Shown here piece by piece: positions 9,158-17,465 of a DNA stretch of 63,144 bases. The stretch lies in assembly GCA_024684455.1 (NCBI GenBank), contig JAIKWU010000054.1, forward strand, positions 1 to 63,144, written 5' to 3'. The notes under the pieces were generated by a model, which was not told the DNA's origin, ran no database searches, and saw only the letters and a program-made list of their open reading frames with translations. The DNA comes from Bacteroidaceae bacterium. Its GTDB lineage: Bacteria > Bacteroidota > Bacteroidia > Bacteroidales > Bacteroidaceae. The translations under genes were made by a program, and so were the position numbers. Position 1 is the first letter of the stretch; the number at the start of each line of letters is the position of its first letter.

Positions 9158-10213
9158 ATGAAGATAAGAATATATTTATATTTATTGTTGCTGCTTTGTT
9201 GCCCATCCTTATGGGCACAGGTAACTACTCCCCTCCCTACAAGGGAGGGGCAGGGGGAAGGGTCTCCTACTCCTGTCCGCAAGACACGTTCGGGTATGCT
9301 TATTATCGGACGTGGTAATTCGATGCGTGCCGTGTCGCCTTTCAGCGGAGGACGTGAACGTGGCATTGCCTATGCAGAGGCTGTGAACCGTTACTATGAG
9401 ACCTTTGGCGACCGCATGAACATCTATTGCATGGTCATTCCGACTGCCGTGGCGTTCTACTGTCCCGACGAAGCACAGCAATGGACGCAAGACCAACCTG
9501 ATGCCGTGCGCCACATCTATAACCACTTGGCTGAAAAGGTCATTCCCATTACCTTGTTCGATACGCTGCAGGCACATGTCCAGGAGCCTATCTACTCACG
9601 TACTGACCACCACTGGGCTCCTCTCGGTGCCTACTATGCAGCCCGTGCCTTTGCCGCTGCTGCCGAGGTCCCCTTTGCCGACCTTTCGACCTACGATGCC
9701 CATGTCGTCCACGACTATGTGGGCACGATGTACAAGTTCTCCCGCGACATTGCTGTGCGCAATGCTCCCGAGGATTTTGTCTATTACACGCCTCGTGACA
9801 TTTACTACGACTGCACGTACATCCGCTATACGCTGGGTCGTGGCCGTAAGGACGTGATAGCCCAGACCGACGAACTGGTTGAGCAGCCGTTCTTCTTCGA
9901 CTATCCCGATGGCAGCAGCAATGCCTACCTCTGCTTCATGCATGGCGACGATTGTGTCTGCTGGGTTCGTACAGGTACGCACAACGGACGCCGTCTGCTC
10001 ATTCTGAAGGATAGTTTCGGCAATGCGCTGCCTGGTTATCTGTTTCACTCCTTCGAGGAAATCTGTGTGGTCGATTGCCGCTACTTCACCACTAACATGG
10101 TCGATTTTGTCACTATCCACCACATCACCGACATCCTCTTCGCCAACAACATATCACATGCCTATTCACCTGCTACGGCAGAGAAGTATCACGTCTATCT
10201 GGAACAAAGATGA
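9158..10213 (+). CDS. DHHW-family (AlgX/AlgJ-like) periplasmic O-acetylation protein 1
   Basis: A 351-residue protein with a signal peptide (MKIRIYLYLLLLLCCPSLWAQ). The DHHW block (TDHHWAPLGAYYAARAFA, ~residues 148-165) and the Ser block (ILKDSFGNALPGYL) match the SGNH-like acetyltransferase fold of AlgX/AlgJ. The mature N-terminus (residues 22-37, VTTPLPTREGQGEGSP) is encoded by an inserted G/C-rich palindrome shared with other genes here. The stop overlaps the next start (ATGA). It probably receives acetyl groups from the MBOAT protein and places them on a surface polysaccharide. Confidence 0.88.
   Translation: MKIRIYLYLLLLLCCPSLWAQVTTPLPTREGQGEGSPTPVRKTRSGMLIIGRGNSMRAVSPFSGGRERGIAYAEAVNRYYETFGDRMNIYCMVIPTAVAFYCPDEAQQWTQDQPDAVRHIYNHLAEKVIPITLFDTLQAHVQEPIYSRTDHHWAPLGAYYAARAFAAAAEVPFADLSTYDAHVVHDYVGTMYKFSRDIAVRNAPEDFVYYTPRDIYYDCTYIRYTLGRGRKDVIAQTDELVEQPFFFDYPDGSSNAYLCFMHGDDCVCWVRTGTHNGRRLLILKDSFGNALPGYLFHSFEEICVVDCRYFTTNMVDFVTIHHITDILFANNISHAYSPATAEKYHVYLEQR
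9221..9266 (+). repeat. In-frame G/C-rich palindromic element, copy 1
   Basis: GTAACTACTCCCCTCC, a short loop, AGGGAGGGG, then CAGGGGGAAGGGTCTC. It is read without a stop immediately after the signal peptide of the DHHW protein. Other copies: 31738-31777, 37622-37666, 54274-54318 (inverted) and 54494-54538. Confidence 0.85.
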
Positions 10214-11664
10214 AACGCAACCTCACATACATCCTCCTTGTGGCTGTCGTCTTCGCTGCCTTTGTGGTGGTTTTCGACACCTTTCCACGTACGCGCATTT
10301 CAGAACTGGAGAAGCGCGAACTTGCCACCTTCCCCGAGTTCACTTGGCAGCGACTGTGGAGTGGGGCTTTCACCAATGATGTCTCCACATGGTTCAGCGA
10401 CAGCGAACCCTATCGTGACCATTTCATGACGCTCAGCATGTGGATTAAGGACAAACTGGGCATTGCGCTTGGGGAGGAGAATGTAAAATTCCATGCAGCG
10501 GAGTCACCGACGCCCGCCATCACTCCTCACGACGGAGAAGACCCGACGGCCGAGACCCCTGAAGAGGCCGAACTGGACGACGACCCTAACTTTGTGCTCG
10601 AAGAAAATGCGAAGATTGCCCATGCCGGCATCATCGTGGTCGGAACGGGGGAGAATGTCCGTGCCCTCATGGCATACGGCGGCGATGCTCACGGAGGCAA
10701 GGCCTATGCCGATGTTGCCAACCTCTATCAGCAGACCTTTGGAACGGACGTACAGGTCTATTGCATGGTCATCCCCACGGCCATCGAGTTCTACTGCCCC
10801 GAGAAGGTTCAGAATGTGACCAAGTCACAACTTGCCACCACCGAGCATATCTTCTCCTGTCTCGATGCAGATGTCAAGCCTGTTGATATCTATCATCCCC
10901 TCAAGCGTCATCGCTCCGAGCCTATCTACCTGCGCACCGACCACCACTGGTCGCCTCTTGGCGGCTACTATGCGGCCCAGGCCTTTGCCAAAGTCGCTGG
11001 CGTTCCTTTCCGTGACCTTACTCACTACGAAGAACATGTCATCCATGGCTACGTCGGCTCCATGTACGGCTATTCGAAGGACATTGCCGTCAAGAATGCT
11101 CCCGAGGATTTCGTTTACTACATTCCTACTGAGGTCGATTATGAGACCACCTACATCAACTACACCATCAACGACCATTATCAGGTGACGGGCGAGGGGC
11201 GTCCCTTCAAGTCGCAGTTCTTCTTCCACTTCAAGGACGGCAACGGCGGAGCCTACTGCACGATGATGGGCGGCGATTCGAAGATTACCCAGGTGCGTAC
11301 AGGCACGAAGAACGGCCGACGGGTCATCATCCTCAAGGACAGTTTCGGCAACATGCTCCCAGGCTATCTCTTTTATTCGTTTGAGGAAGTTCACGTTATC
11401 GATGCCCGCTACTTCACGAAGGATATGGTGAAGTATGTACAGGACAACCACATCACCGACATCCTCTTTGCCAACAACATCTTCTCGGCTTATGGTGGTA
11501 CGACCGCAGCCGCATACCGACGCTTCCTGCATCAGCAGTGGAGTGCTCCTGTCGCCAAGCCAAAACAGGAAAAGGCAGAACCTGCTGCCGACGAGACAAT
11601 CGAGCCTGTGACGACCGAATCCGCTACACCTCCTGCTTCCTCGGACAGCACGTCCGTGCAATAA
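10210..11664 (+). CDS. DHHW-family (AlgX/AlgJ-like) O-acetylation protein 2
   Basis: A 484-residue paralogue of the preceding protein, membrane-anchored by residues 5-23. It has the classical AlgJ-like N-terminus (FPRTRISELEKRELATFPEF), then a low-complexity acidic insert (~residues 96-125), the DHHW block (LRTDHHWSPLGGYYAAQAF) and ILKDSFGNMLPGYLFYSFEE. The last ~50 residues are Pro/Ala/Thr/Ser-rich. Its start overlaps the previous stop by four bases. Two DHHW proteins beside one MBOAT suggest either two acceptor specificities or a heteromeric transferase. Confidence 0.88.
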   Translation: MKRNLTYILLVAVVFAAFVVVFDTFPRTRISELEKRELATFPEFTWQRLWSGAFTNDVSTWFSDSEPYRDHFMTLSMWIKDKLGIALGEENVKFHAAESPTPAITPHDGEDPTAETPEEAELDDDPNFVLEENAKIAHAGIIVVGTGENVRALMAYGGDAHGGKAYADVANLYQQTFGTDVQVYCMVIPTAIEFYCPEKVQNVTKSQLATTEHIFSCLDADVKPVDIYHPLKRHRSEPIYLRTDHHWSPLGGYYAAQAFAKVAGVPFRDLTHYEEHVIHGYVGSMYGYSKDIAVKNAPEDFVYYIPTEVDYETTYINYTINDHYQVTGEGRPFKSQFFFHFKDGNGGAYCTMMGGDSKITQVRTGTKNGRRVIILKDSFGNMLPGYLFYSFEEVHVIDARYFTKDMVKYVQDNHITDILFANNIFSAYGGTTAAAYRRFLHQQWSAPVAKPKQEKAEPAADETIEPVTTESATPPASSDSTSVQ

Positions 11665-11667
11665 TAG

Positions 11668-11823
11668 GACGATAGTACGGATACATAAATATATTTTTTC
11701 ACACGTCAATCTGCAGAAATCTTGCCATCAATCTTTATCTAAATAATTATTTTATAAGATTGACGTGTTAATTGACGCAGATTGACGTGTAAAAATATAT
11801 CGTTGTGCCAACGACTCTATCGT
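11668..11823. repeat. Inverted-repeat element (CGTCAATC family), copy 1
   Basis: Inner terminal repeats ACACGTCAATCTGC (11701-11714) and GCAGATTGACGTGT (11777-11790) are perfect complements. An outer imperfect pair (ACGATAGTACGGAT on the left; GTGCCAACGACTCTATCGT on the right) flanks them. It lies upstream of the ECF sigma gene. A near-identical copy in inverted orientation lies at 13301-13460 behind the same operon, and a diverged one at 36364-36451 upstream of the second ECF sigma gene. It fills most of the 230-base gap; no TAnnTTTG box is evident. Confidence 0.8.
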
Positions 11824-11894
11824 ATGCTTTTTTCTTAGCACGTTGTAATAATCTCCGATTTCGTTCGTCATAAAGATAAAGTGTAATCCCAGAC

Positions 11895-12425
11895 ATGGAC
11901 GACAAGTCATTAGTCAACAACATACTCCGTAGCGGTGACACTCGTAGTTTTGCCGAACTTGTCCAGCGATACAGCGGCATGGTCTTCTCGAAGGCCCTTG
12001 GTGTCGTTCACAATGAGGAACTGGCTGCCGAAGTGCTGCAGCAGACGTTTGTTAAGGCTTACGACCGTCTGGACACGTGGCGTGGCGAACGGCTCGGTCC
12101 GTGGCTCGTCACCATCGCGTTGCACACATCGCTCGATCTGCTCAGCAAGTACCGACGACGGCGAGCCGTGAATATCGACGACGTGCCAGAGTCACTTATT
12201 CCGCCCGACGAGACCTATTCGCCCGAACGTGAGGAACAGTTGCAACGTATGGAACGCGCCATTGCCCAACTCTCCGACTCCGACCGTCAACTCCTCGAAC
12301 TTCATTACTATCAACAGCAGAAAACGGAGGCCATAGCCCGACACCTCGGACTCACACAATCGAATGTCCTCGTCCGTCTTCATCGCATCCGAGAACATCT
12401 CAAAAAACTCATGACCCATGAATGA
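11895..12425 (+). CDS. ECF-type RNA polymerase sigma factor
   Basis: A 176-residue group 4 sigma-70 factor. Region 2 (residues ~20-90) includes FAELVQRYSGMVFSKALGVV, AEEVLQ-type EELAAEVLQQTFVKAY and LGPWLVTIALHTSLDLLSKYRRR; region 4 (residues ~118-172) contains LSDSDRQLLELHYYQQQKTEAIARHL and a helix-turn-helix (LTQSNVLVRLHRIREHLKKL). Its stop overlaps the next gene by eight bases. The two small membrane proteins downstream are the likely regulators. The target regulon cannot be read from the sequence. Confidence 0.93.
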   Translation: MDDKSLVNNILRSGDTRSFAELVQRYSGMVFSKALGVVHNEELAAEVLQQTFVKAYDRLDTWRGERLGPWLVTIALHTSLDLLSKYRRRRAVNIDDVPESLIPPDETYSPEREEQLQRMERAIAQLSDSDRQLLELHYYQQQKTEAIARHLGLTQSNVLVRLHRIREHLKKLMTHE

Positions 12426-12729
12426 AAATATCGACACTTTGATAACCTCGACACTCGACCGTCAGCACTTGCTCGACACGCTCAATCATGCCATTGTCTG
12501 CGACATACGCCGACAAGTACGTCGCCGTTGTCTGCGCCGATGGGCGAGGGTTGTGGCATTTGCCTTTGCTATGCCGCTCACTGTGTTCGCATGTGCGTAC
12601 TTATTATATATGTATGTGCTTCCTGCGATGCATCCTTCGGCCTACGCCCTGCTGCTCATTATCCCCCTCATCGCTCTGTTCTACTCATTTGCGAAAGCCA
12701 TCCGCAACTTTGTTCCCGAGTCGATGTAA
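12418..12729 (+). CDS. Small membrane protein, candidate anti-sigma factor
   Basis: A 103-residue protein with a basic cytoplasmic N-terminal segment (~40 residues, with IRRQVRRRCLRRWAR) and two transmembrane helices (roughly 44-66 and 74-92). It overlaps the ECF sigma gene by eight bases. Position and topology fit a short anti-sigma factor that holds the sigma factor at the membrane. No zinc-binding HxxxCxxC motif is present and the family is not recognised, so the role is inference from context. Confidence 0.6.
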   Translation: MNENIDTLITSTLDRQHLLDTLNHAIVCDIRRQVRRRCLRRWARVVAFAFAMPLTVFACAYLLYMYVLPAMHPSAYALLLIIPLIALFYSFAKAIRNFVPESM

Positions 12730-12809
12730 TAAAAATCCACAGCCCATGTCTTAATAGTGAAGACCGGCTTCAAAACATTTATATTACTAATCACTAAAAA
12801 CTGAATCCT

Positions 12810-13232
12810 ATGTTACATCCAGTTGAACTTGAAGGCCTGGTAGCCATCATGTTTTCACTTGCTATCCCCATCTTTGCCATCGTGATGGGTATCAGCAAAT
12901 CCATCAAAAAGAACGAGAATGAGCGTATCATTCGCGAAGCCATTATTACCAACCACACCGACCCAGAAACGGCACAACTCCTGATTCAGAACCAGGAGCC
13001 GAAAAGCAACAAATTCACAGCCTTGCGCTGGGGATGTGTACTGCTCGGCATCGGTCTGGGTGCTGCCATCAACGCTTTGGCTCACATGGACCCCAAGGAC
13101 GATATTTACTTCTGGCTTATCCTCGCTGCAGGCTGTGGCGTTGGTTTCCTCGCCTCCTTCATCGTAGAGATGAAGATGCAGAAGAAGGAGACACAAGAGG
13201 ATGAGCAGCCTGATGCGTCAACCTTCAATTGA
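12810..13232 (+). CDS. Membrane protein with DUF6249-type region
   Basis: A 140-residue protein with a hydrophobic N-terminal helix (~8-30), a charged central part (SKSIKKNENERIIREAIITN) and two more helices (~73-90 and ~99-118) followed by an acidic tail. The central-to-C-terminal part looks like the DUF6249 proteins that often follow ECF sigma factors in Bacteroidetes. It is 80 bases downstream of the small membrane protein and ends at the terminator at 13258. Likely the third gene of the sigma operon; function unknown. Confidence 0.7.
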   Translation: MLHPVELEGLVAIMFSLAIPIFAIVMGISKSIKKNENERIIREAIITNHTDPETAQLLIQNQEPKSNKFTALRWGCVLLGIGLGAAINALAHMDPKDDIYFWLILAAGCGVGFLASFIVEMKMQKKETQEDEQPDASTFN

Positions 13233-13257
13233 CCCCATTCTTTTACAATACGTAAGG

Positions 13258-13295
13258 GCCCTGTGTCTGTCGTAATGATGGATGCAGGGCTTTTT
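13258..13295 (+). terminator. Terminator of the ECF sigma operon
   Basis: GCCCTG (13258-13263) pairs with CAGGGC (13285-13290), followed by TTTTT. It ends the operon just before the second inverted-repeat element. Confidence 0.6.
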
Positions 13296-13300
13296 CACGA

Positions 13301-13460
13301 TGACATAGCAGAGGCGCAAAAACATACACATGCTATTTTACACGTCAATCTGCGTCAATTAATACGTCAATCATATAAAATAATTATTTGGATAAAGATT
13401 GATGTCAAGATTTTTAGCAGATTGACGTGTAAAAAATCATTGTGCTAACTGTTCTATCGT
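13301..13460. repeat. Inverted-repeat element (CGTCAATC family), copy 2, inverted relative to copy 1
   Basis: Inner repeats ACACGTCAATCTGC (13340-13353) and GCAGATTGACGTGT (13417-13430). The reverse complement of the whole core aligns to copy 1 at 11701-11790 with only a few differences. The outer right end TGTGCTAACTGTTCTATCGT matches the outer motif of the other elements. With the terminator it fills the 306-base gap before the GH97 gene. Confidence 0.8.
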
Positions 13461-13538
13461 TCCCTTTTTCCCGTGATTATTTGTTTATCTATGAGTTTTC
13501 TCGTAACTTTGACGTCAGAAAACAATCAAGGTAAACGA

Positions 13539-15377
13539 ATGAAACGAATCCTATTGAGTATCTTGATGCTCTGTGTGCTGGGTGTGCAGGCACAGACGTA
13601 TGTGTCTCCTTCAGGAAGAGTGACGGTGGAGCGTTTGAACAACGGAATGTTCCGCATTCTTTGCGGTGATAAACATGTGGTCGAGGTATCTACGGTTGGA
13701 GTAACGACCAGCAGTCAGACCGGCACATGGAAACCCACGGATATCGTGAAGCAAGACCGCTTCAAGACCGACTATCGGATGGTGGCTGGCAAGACGAGCC
13801 ACGCGTCGAACACTGCCAACCGCTATACCTTCTGTTACGACAACGGCACGGGGTGCGAACCTGTGCGGATGGTGTGGCTTGTCTTCGACGATGGTGTGGC
13901 GTTCCGCTATGAGATGGACGGCCTGAGTAGCGAACTCATCCAGGATGAGAATACTGCATATCACATTCCCGAAGGTATACGCCGTTGGGTGATGGAGTGG
14001 GACATGGGCTATGAACGTTTCTTTCCCCTCACTATTTCGGGCGATATGCACCCCCACCACTGGTGCTATCCCATGCTCATTGAGCCGCACGACGGACTCT
14101 TTGCGCTGATTACCGAGGCCAACATCGAATCGCCTCAAAGTGCTTCGTCGCTGAAGAACAATGAAAATCCAGAATTATACAAGGTATGCCCCGACCAGAA
14201 CGATGTGCGTCAGACGGGCAACTGGCATTCACCCTGGCGTGTCGTCATCACGGGTTCGCTGGCAGATGTTGTGGAGTCCACTCTCGTAACCGACGTGTCC
14301 GAGCCTTGTCTGGTGAAGGATACACGCTGGATTCAGCCAGGCATCGTTTCATGGGTATATTGGGCCTACAACACAGGTTCGAAAGACTTTCAGATAGTCA
14401 AGAAATACATCGACCTCGCTGCCACGCTTCATCTGCGCTACGTGCTCATCGACTGGCAGTGGGACCAGATGTCGAACGGTGGCAACATCGACGATGCGCT
14501 GGCCTATGCCAAAGAGAAAGGAGTGCGCACCCTGCTCTGGTACAACAGTTCGACCGCTTGGGTGACCGAGGCCAACGGACCGCTCTACCGCCTGAACAAG
14601 TCCGAAGACCGCGAACGTGAGTTCCAGATGCTGGAAGAAAAGGGCGTGGCAGGCGTGAAGATTGACTTCTTCGCAGGCGACACACAGCCCACGATGGAAT
14701 ACTGCATCGACCTGCTCGAAAGTGCAGCCCGTCATCATCTGCTCGTCGATTTTCACGGAGCCACCATCCCCCGTGGTTGGCAGCGCACCTGGCCCAACCT
14801 CATGTCGGTGGAGGCCGTCTATGGAGCCGAATGGTACAACAACAATGGCCGGCTCACCCATCGTGCCGCCGCTCACAACTGCACGTTGCCCTTCACGCGT
14901 AATGTCATTGGTCCGATGGACTATACTCCCTGTGCCTTCTCCGACTCGCAGCATCCGCACATCACCACCCATGCCCACGAACTCGCCCTCACCGTCGTTT
15001 TCGAATCGGCCCTGCAACATCTGGCCGACCGTCCCGAGAGCCTGCTTGCCCAACCCGACGCAGTGAAGGACTTCTTCAGTGGGCTACCTGCTGCCTGGGA
15101 CGAGACTCGTCTGCTCGGTGGCTATCCAGCCCAGTACGTCGTGCTGGCACGTCGCAGCGGCAAGACCTGGTACGTCGGCATCCTTAACGGCAATGACACA
15201 TCGCGCACCGTCGTCATCCCTTGGACCAAACTTGACAAGATGCCAAAGGGGCGCATCCAAATGTTCGAGGATAGCGGCGATAAGTCTTCCCCTTGGCTCA
15301 TCACAACACCGAAGCATCTGCCCACATCGCTCCAACTCGTACCTCGTGGCGGTGCAGTAGTCAGAATCGGCAAATAA
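13539..15377 (+). CDS. Glycoside hydrolase family 97 (alpha-glucosidase or alpha-galactosidase)
   Basis: A 612-residue secreted enzyme. The ATG at 13539 starts a signal peptide (MKRILLSILMLCVLGVQAQ) and follows TAACTTTG at 13504-13511. An N-terminal GH97 beta-sandwich (~20-260) precedes the catalytic barrel (YVLIDWQWDQ, GVRTLLWYNSS, GVKIDFFAGD, LLVDFHGATIPRGWQRTWPN, GAEWYNN) and a C-terminal beta domain. The Asp in GVKID sits where retaining GH97 alpha-galactosidases carry their nucleophile; that assignment is inference. There is no SusC/SusD pair next door, so it is not part of a visible utilisation locus. A hairpin at 15421-15454 ends the unit. Confidence 0.9.
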   Translation: MKRILLSILMLCVLGVQAQTYVSPSGRVTVERLNNGMFRILCGDKHVVEVSTVGVTTSSQTGTWKPTDIVKQDRFKTDYRMVAGKTSHASNTANRYTFCYDNGTGCEPVRMVWLVFDDGVAFRYEMDGLSSELIQDENTAYHIPEGIRRWVMEWDMGYERFFPLTISGDMHPHHWCYPMLIEPHDGLFALITEANIESPQSASSLKNNENPELYKVCPDQNDVRQTGNWHSPWRVVITGSLADVVESTLVTDVSEPCLVKDTRWIQPGIVSWVYWAYNTGSKDFQIVKKYIDLAATLHLRYVLIDWQWDQMSNGGNIDDALAYAKEKGVRTLLWYNSSTAWVTEANGPLYRLNKSEDREREFQMLEEKGVAGVKIDFFAGDTQPTMEYCIDLLESAARHHLLVDFHGATIPRGWQRTWPNLMSVEAVYGAEWYNNNGRLTHRAAAHNCTLPFTRNVIGPMDYTPCAFSDSQHPHITTHAHELALTVVFESALQHLADRPESLLAQPDAVKDFFSGLPAAWDETRLLGGYPAQYVVLARRSGKTWYVGILNGNDTSRTVVIPWTKLDKMPKGRIQMFEDSGDKSSPWLITTPKHLPTSLQLVPRGGAVVRIGK

Positions 15378-15420
15378 TCGCTGCATCTACCCATCCATTT
15401 TCTGTATTTCAACTCTATGT

Positions 15421-15497
15421 CCAAGTGCTTGGCGTTCTGACGCTAAGCACTTGGCGTTTTTCTTCCAAGCACTTGGCGTGATTTTTCCAAGTACTTG
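15421..15497. repeat. Array of CCAAG-CTTGG palindromes, also GH97 terminator
   Basis: Four palindromes in a row: CCAAGTGCTTGG, CTAAGCACTTGG, CCAAGCACTTGG and CCAAGTACTTGC. The first two fold into one hairpin (15421-15454) followed by CGTTTTTCTTCC, which would terminate the GH97 transcript. The same family is seen at 6890-6942 and 49769-49849. Confidence 0.75.
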
Positions 15498-15640
15498 CAT
15501 TCCCAGTCGAACTATCCTACGAATTCAGTAACGTCGTCATAGACGCTCGTTACAACTTCGGTGTGACTATACTTGTTGATAATGAAAGTTCCAAGAACAG
15601 CGTCTTTCAATTTATGCTAGGACATAAGTTCGAGTTGTAG
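15482..15640 (+). pseudogene. C-terminal remnant of an outer-membrane beta-barrel protein
   Basis: A frame without a start, open from 15482 to a TAG at 15638-15640, reads VELSYEFSNVVIDARYNFG, then SKNSVFQFMLGHKFEL. Alternating hydrophobic strands, the IDARYNFGVT strand and a final aromatic-rich strand (VFQFMLGHKFEL) are typical of the C-terminus of small Bacteroidetes outer-membrane barrels of the PorT/OMP_b-brl type. Everything upstream is missing and replaced by the palindrome array, so this looks like the stump left after a deletion. No homologue search was possible. Confidence 0.5.
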
Positions 15641-15700
15641 ACAGCAAGTTTCACGAAAGACAATACTGCACTTCAATGTATAGTCTTTCTACAAAAGAAA

Positions 15701-15731
15701 AACCTCGCAATCTGTTGGGACTTGCGAGGTT
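15701..15731 (-). terminator. Terminator of the DUF3089 gene
   Basis: AACCTCGCAA (15701-15710) pairs with TTGCGAGGTT (15722-15731); read on the minus strand it is followed by a T-rich run (TTTCTTTTG). The identical 10-base stem is used at 16725-16755. Confidence 0.75.
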
Positions 15732-15738
15732 TTGTTGT

Positions 15739-16701
15739 TTATCTGTTTCTCCATGCCTGTGTCCGTATATGAAAGTTGCGGCGCAGGCATTCGCTGTAGA
15801 GCCAGGGTTCGCAACTGTGGATGTCACCCACGTTGATGAAGTTCTTGTAGGGTTTGTACTCGGTGGCTGCATAGTTGGTGACGACGAGTACATGGTAGTC
15901 GGAATGGAGAGAGACGTGGATGGTGTCGTGGAGGATGGCGGTCGTGGAGTCGGTGTGCCAGTTGACGGGATTGATGGCAAAGCAGGTGTTGGCAATGAGG
16001 GGCTTGACGTATTTCACATCCTTGACGGTGTTGTAGCAGATGGTGACTCCTGTATCGGCTTCGCCCAGGGCTGGTCGGATGCGGTGGCAGGAGGCTGTGT
16101 CGTCGGTTGTCACCTTGTAGCCCATGACGTAGGCGGCGACGAGGTTCTCATACGTCTTGTCGTCCATGTATTTGAGCAGTTCGACCACGGCCATGGCACC
16201 CTGGCTAAAACCTGCGAGGATGAAAGGACGTATGGTGTCGCGGTTGTGCTGGAAGGTGTCGAAGGCTTGCTTCACATCGTCCATGGGCAGACGGGTACGG
16301 TGACGGATAGTGTCGTCGTTCTCGGTCATCCAGCCGTCTATGGTGGTGTGGCGGTAGAAAGGTGCATAGAAATTGTTGCCGTCGGCCATGTAGGCTGCTA
16401 CTTTGTGCATTTCGGTGCCCATACGCTCACGGTGAGTCGGGTTCCACACGTCGGCATAGTGGCAGATGCGTCCGTCGTCAGTCTGCCAGTCGGCTTCCCA
16501 TGTAGAGACGATGTAGAAGACGTCTGCCCCTGTGCCGTCGCTGTCGTTTTGCGCCACCACCCACATGGTGCTGTCGGTGTAGTCGGGTGGGGCAGGTATC
16601 CATTCTCCATCGTCTTTGACGTGCTTCCCCTGAAGGGTCATCATGGCGAAGGTTCCGACAATCAGAGGTCCGATGGTCCATGCAATGGCTTTCTGTTTCA
16701 T
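15739..16701 (-). CDS. DUF3089 alpha/beta-hydrolase-like protein
   Basis: A 320-residue protein with an N-terminal hydrophobic anchor or signal segment (MKQKAIAWTIGPLIVGTFAM). The nucleophile elbow is GFSQGA (in FILAGFSQGAMAVVELLKYM), and the rest (WEADWQTDD, AYVMGYKVT, GDIHSCEPW) matches DUF3089 proteins, which have an alpha/beta-hydrolase fold and unknown substrate. The ATG at 16699-16701 is preferred over one 33 bases upstream because the longer form would read through the rplT terminator. It is monocistronic. Confidence 0.8.
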   Translation of the reverse strand: MKQKAIAWTIGPLIVGTFAMMTLQGKHVKDDGEWIPAPPDYTDSTMWVVAQNDSDGTGADVFYIVSTWEADWQTDDGRICHYADVWNPTHRERMGTEMHKVAAYMADGNNFYAPFYRHTTIDGWMTENDDTIRHRTRLPMDDVKQAFDTFQHNRDTIRPFILAGFSQGAMAVVELLKYMDDKTYENLVAAYVMGYKVTTDDTASCHRIRPALGEADTGVTICYNTVKDVKYVKPLIANTCFAINPVNWHTDSTTAILHDTIHVSLHSDYHVLVVTNYAATEYKPYKNFINVGDIHSCEPWLYSECLRRNFHIRTQAWRNR

Positions 16702-16724
16702 CTTGCTTGTGTTGGTTAGTAAAA

Positions 16725-16755
16725 AACCTCGCAAATCACAAAGACTTGCGAGGTT
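16725..16755 (-). terminator. Terminator of the thrS-infC-rpmI-rplT operon
   Basis: AACCTCGCAA (16725-16734) pairs with TTGCGAGGTT (16746-16755); on the minus strand the stem is followed by TTTTTTACT. It lies 34 bases after the rplT stop. Confidence 0.8.
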
Positions 16756-16788
16756 CTTCTATTCGTGTAATATGTTAAATTCGTAGTT

Positions 16789-17133
16789 TTATTTCACCTT
16801 GTCAACGATGGCCTTGAAGGCATCGTAGTTGTTCATGGCGAGGCTGGCGAGGGTCTTGCGGTTGATAGCGATGCCTGCCTTGTGGATGGCACCCATCAAC
16901 TGGCTGTACGACATGCCTTCCATGCGGGCAGCGGCGTTGATACGCTGAATCCAGAGGGCGCGGAACTGACGCTTCTTCAGTTTGCGGCCAACGTATGCGT
17001 AGGTGAGGCCCTTCTCATAGGCGTTTTTGGCAACGGTCCACACATTCTTGCGGGCACCGAACTGGCCCTTGACGCGCTTCAAAATCTTTTTTCTTCTTGC
17101 ACGTGATGCTACGTGATTGACTGATCTTGGCAT
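16789..17133 (-). CDS. rplT: 50S ribosomal protein L20
   Basis: This 114-residue protein binds 23S rRNA early in large-subunit assembly. The basic N-terminal helix ([20 protein letters not shown]) and the globular C-terminal half ([29 protein letters not shown]) are standard. It is the last gene of the thrS-infC-rpmI-rplT operon, 103 bases behind rpmI. In other bacteria L20 represses this operon by binding its mRNA; a candidate leader hairpin lies before rpmI. Confidence 0.97.
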   Translation of the reverse strand: MPRSVNHVASRARRKKILKRVKGQFGARKNVWTVAKNAYEKGLTYAYVGRKLKKRQFRALWIQRINAAARMEGMSYSQLMGAIHKAGIAINRKTLASLAMNNYDAFKAIVDKVK

Positions 17134-17236
17134 AATTTTTTTCTTTTTTGAACGTCAGCGCCACGGCAACTTTCTTCGTGGACTTCGGCTGAACATTCGG
17201 TTAAACTTTGTTTTACTTTAGGAAAGATGTCCTGAA

Positions 17237-17434
17237 TTAACGGAGCACGAGAAGGTCGCGAACCTGCTTGACGTTTGCCTTCACGACAATCGTCGAGTGG
17301 TCGAGGTTTCTCTTTTGCTTCTTGGTCTTCTTCGTGAGAATGTGACTGTGATAAGCGTGCTGACGCTTAATCTTTCCTGTGCCAGTGAGCTTGAAACGCT
17401 TCTTGGCAGCGGCTTTAGTTTTTACTTTTGGCAT
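17237..17434 (-). CDS. rpmI: 50S ribosomal protein L35
   Basis: A 65-residue, very basic large-subunit protein. [20 protein letters not shown] and the [16 protein letters not shown] segment are typical of L35. It sits between infC and rplT, the conserved bacterial order. The 96 bases between infC and rpmI contain the hairpin at 17466-17498. Confidence 0.96.
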   Translation of the reverse strand: MPKVKTKAAAKKRFKLTGTGKIKRQHAYHSHILTKKTKKQKRNLDHSTIVVKANVKQVRDLLVLR

Positions 17435-17465
17435 TTTTTTGTTGTTTTTAGTTATTTAATTAAAT

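Noticed and set aside
15676-16719. 347-codon open frame opposite the DUF3089 gene
   Set aside because: The minus-strand product has a nucleophile elbow and anchor; the plus-strand frame is a Val/Gly-rich shadow running through two terminators.
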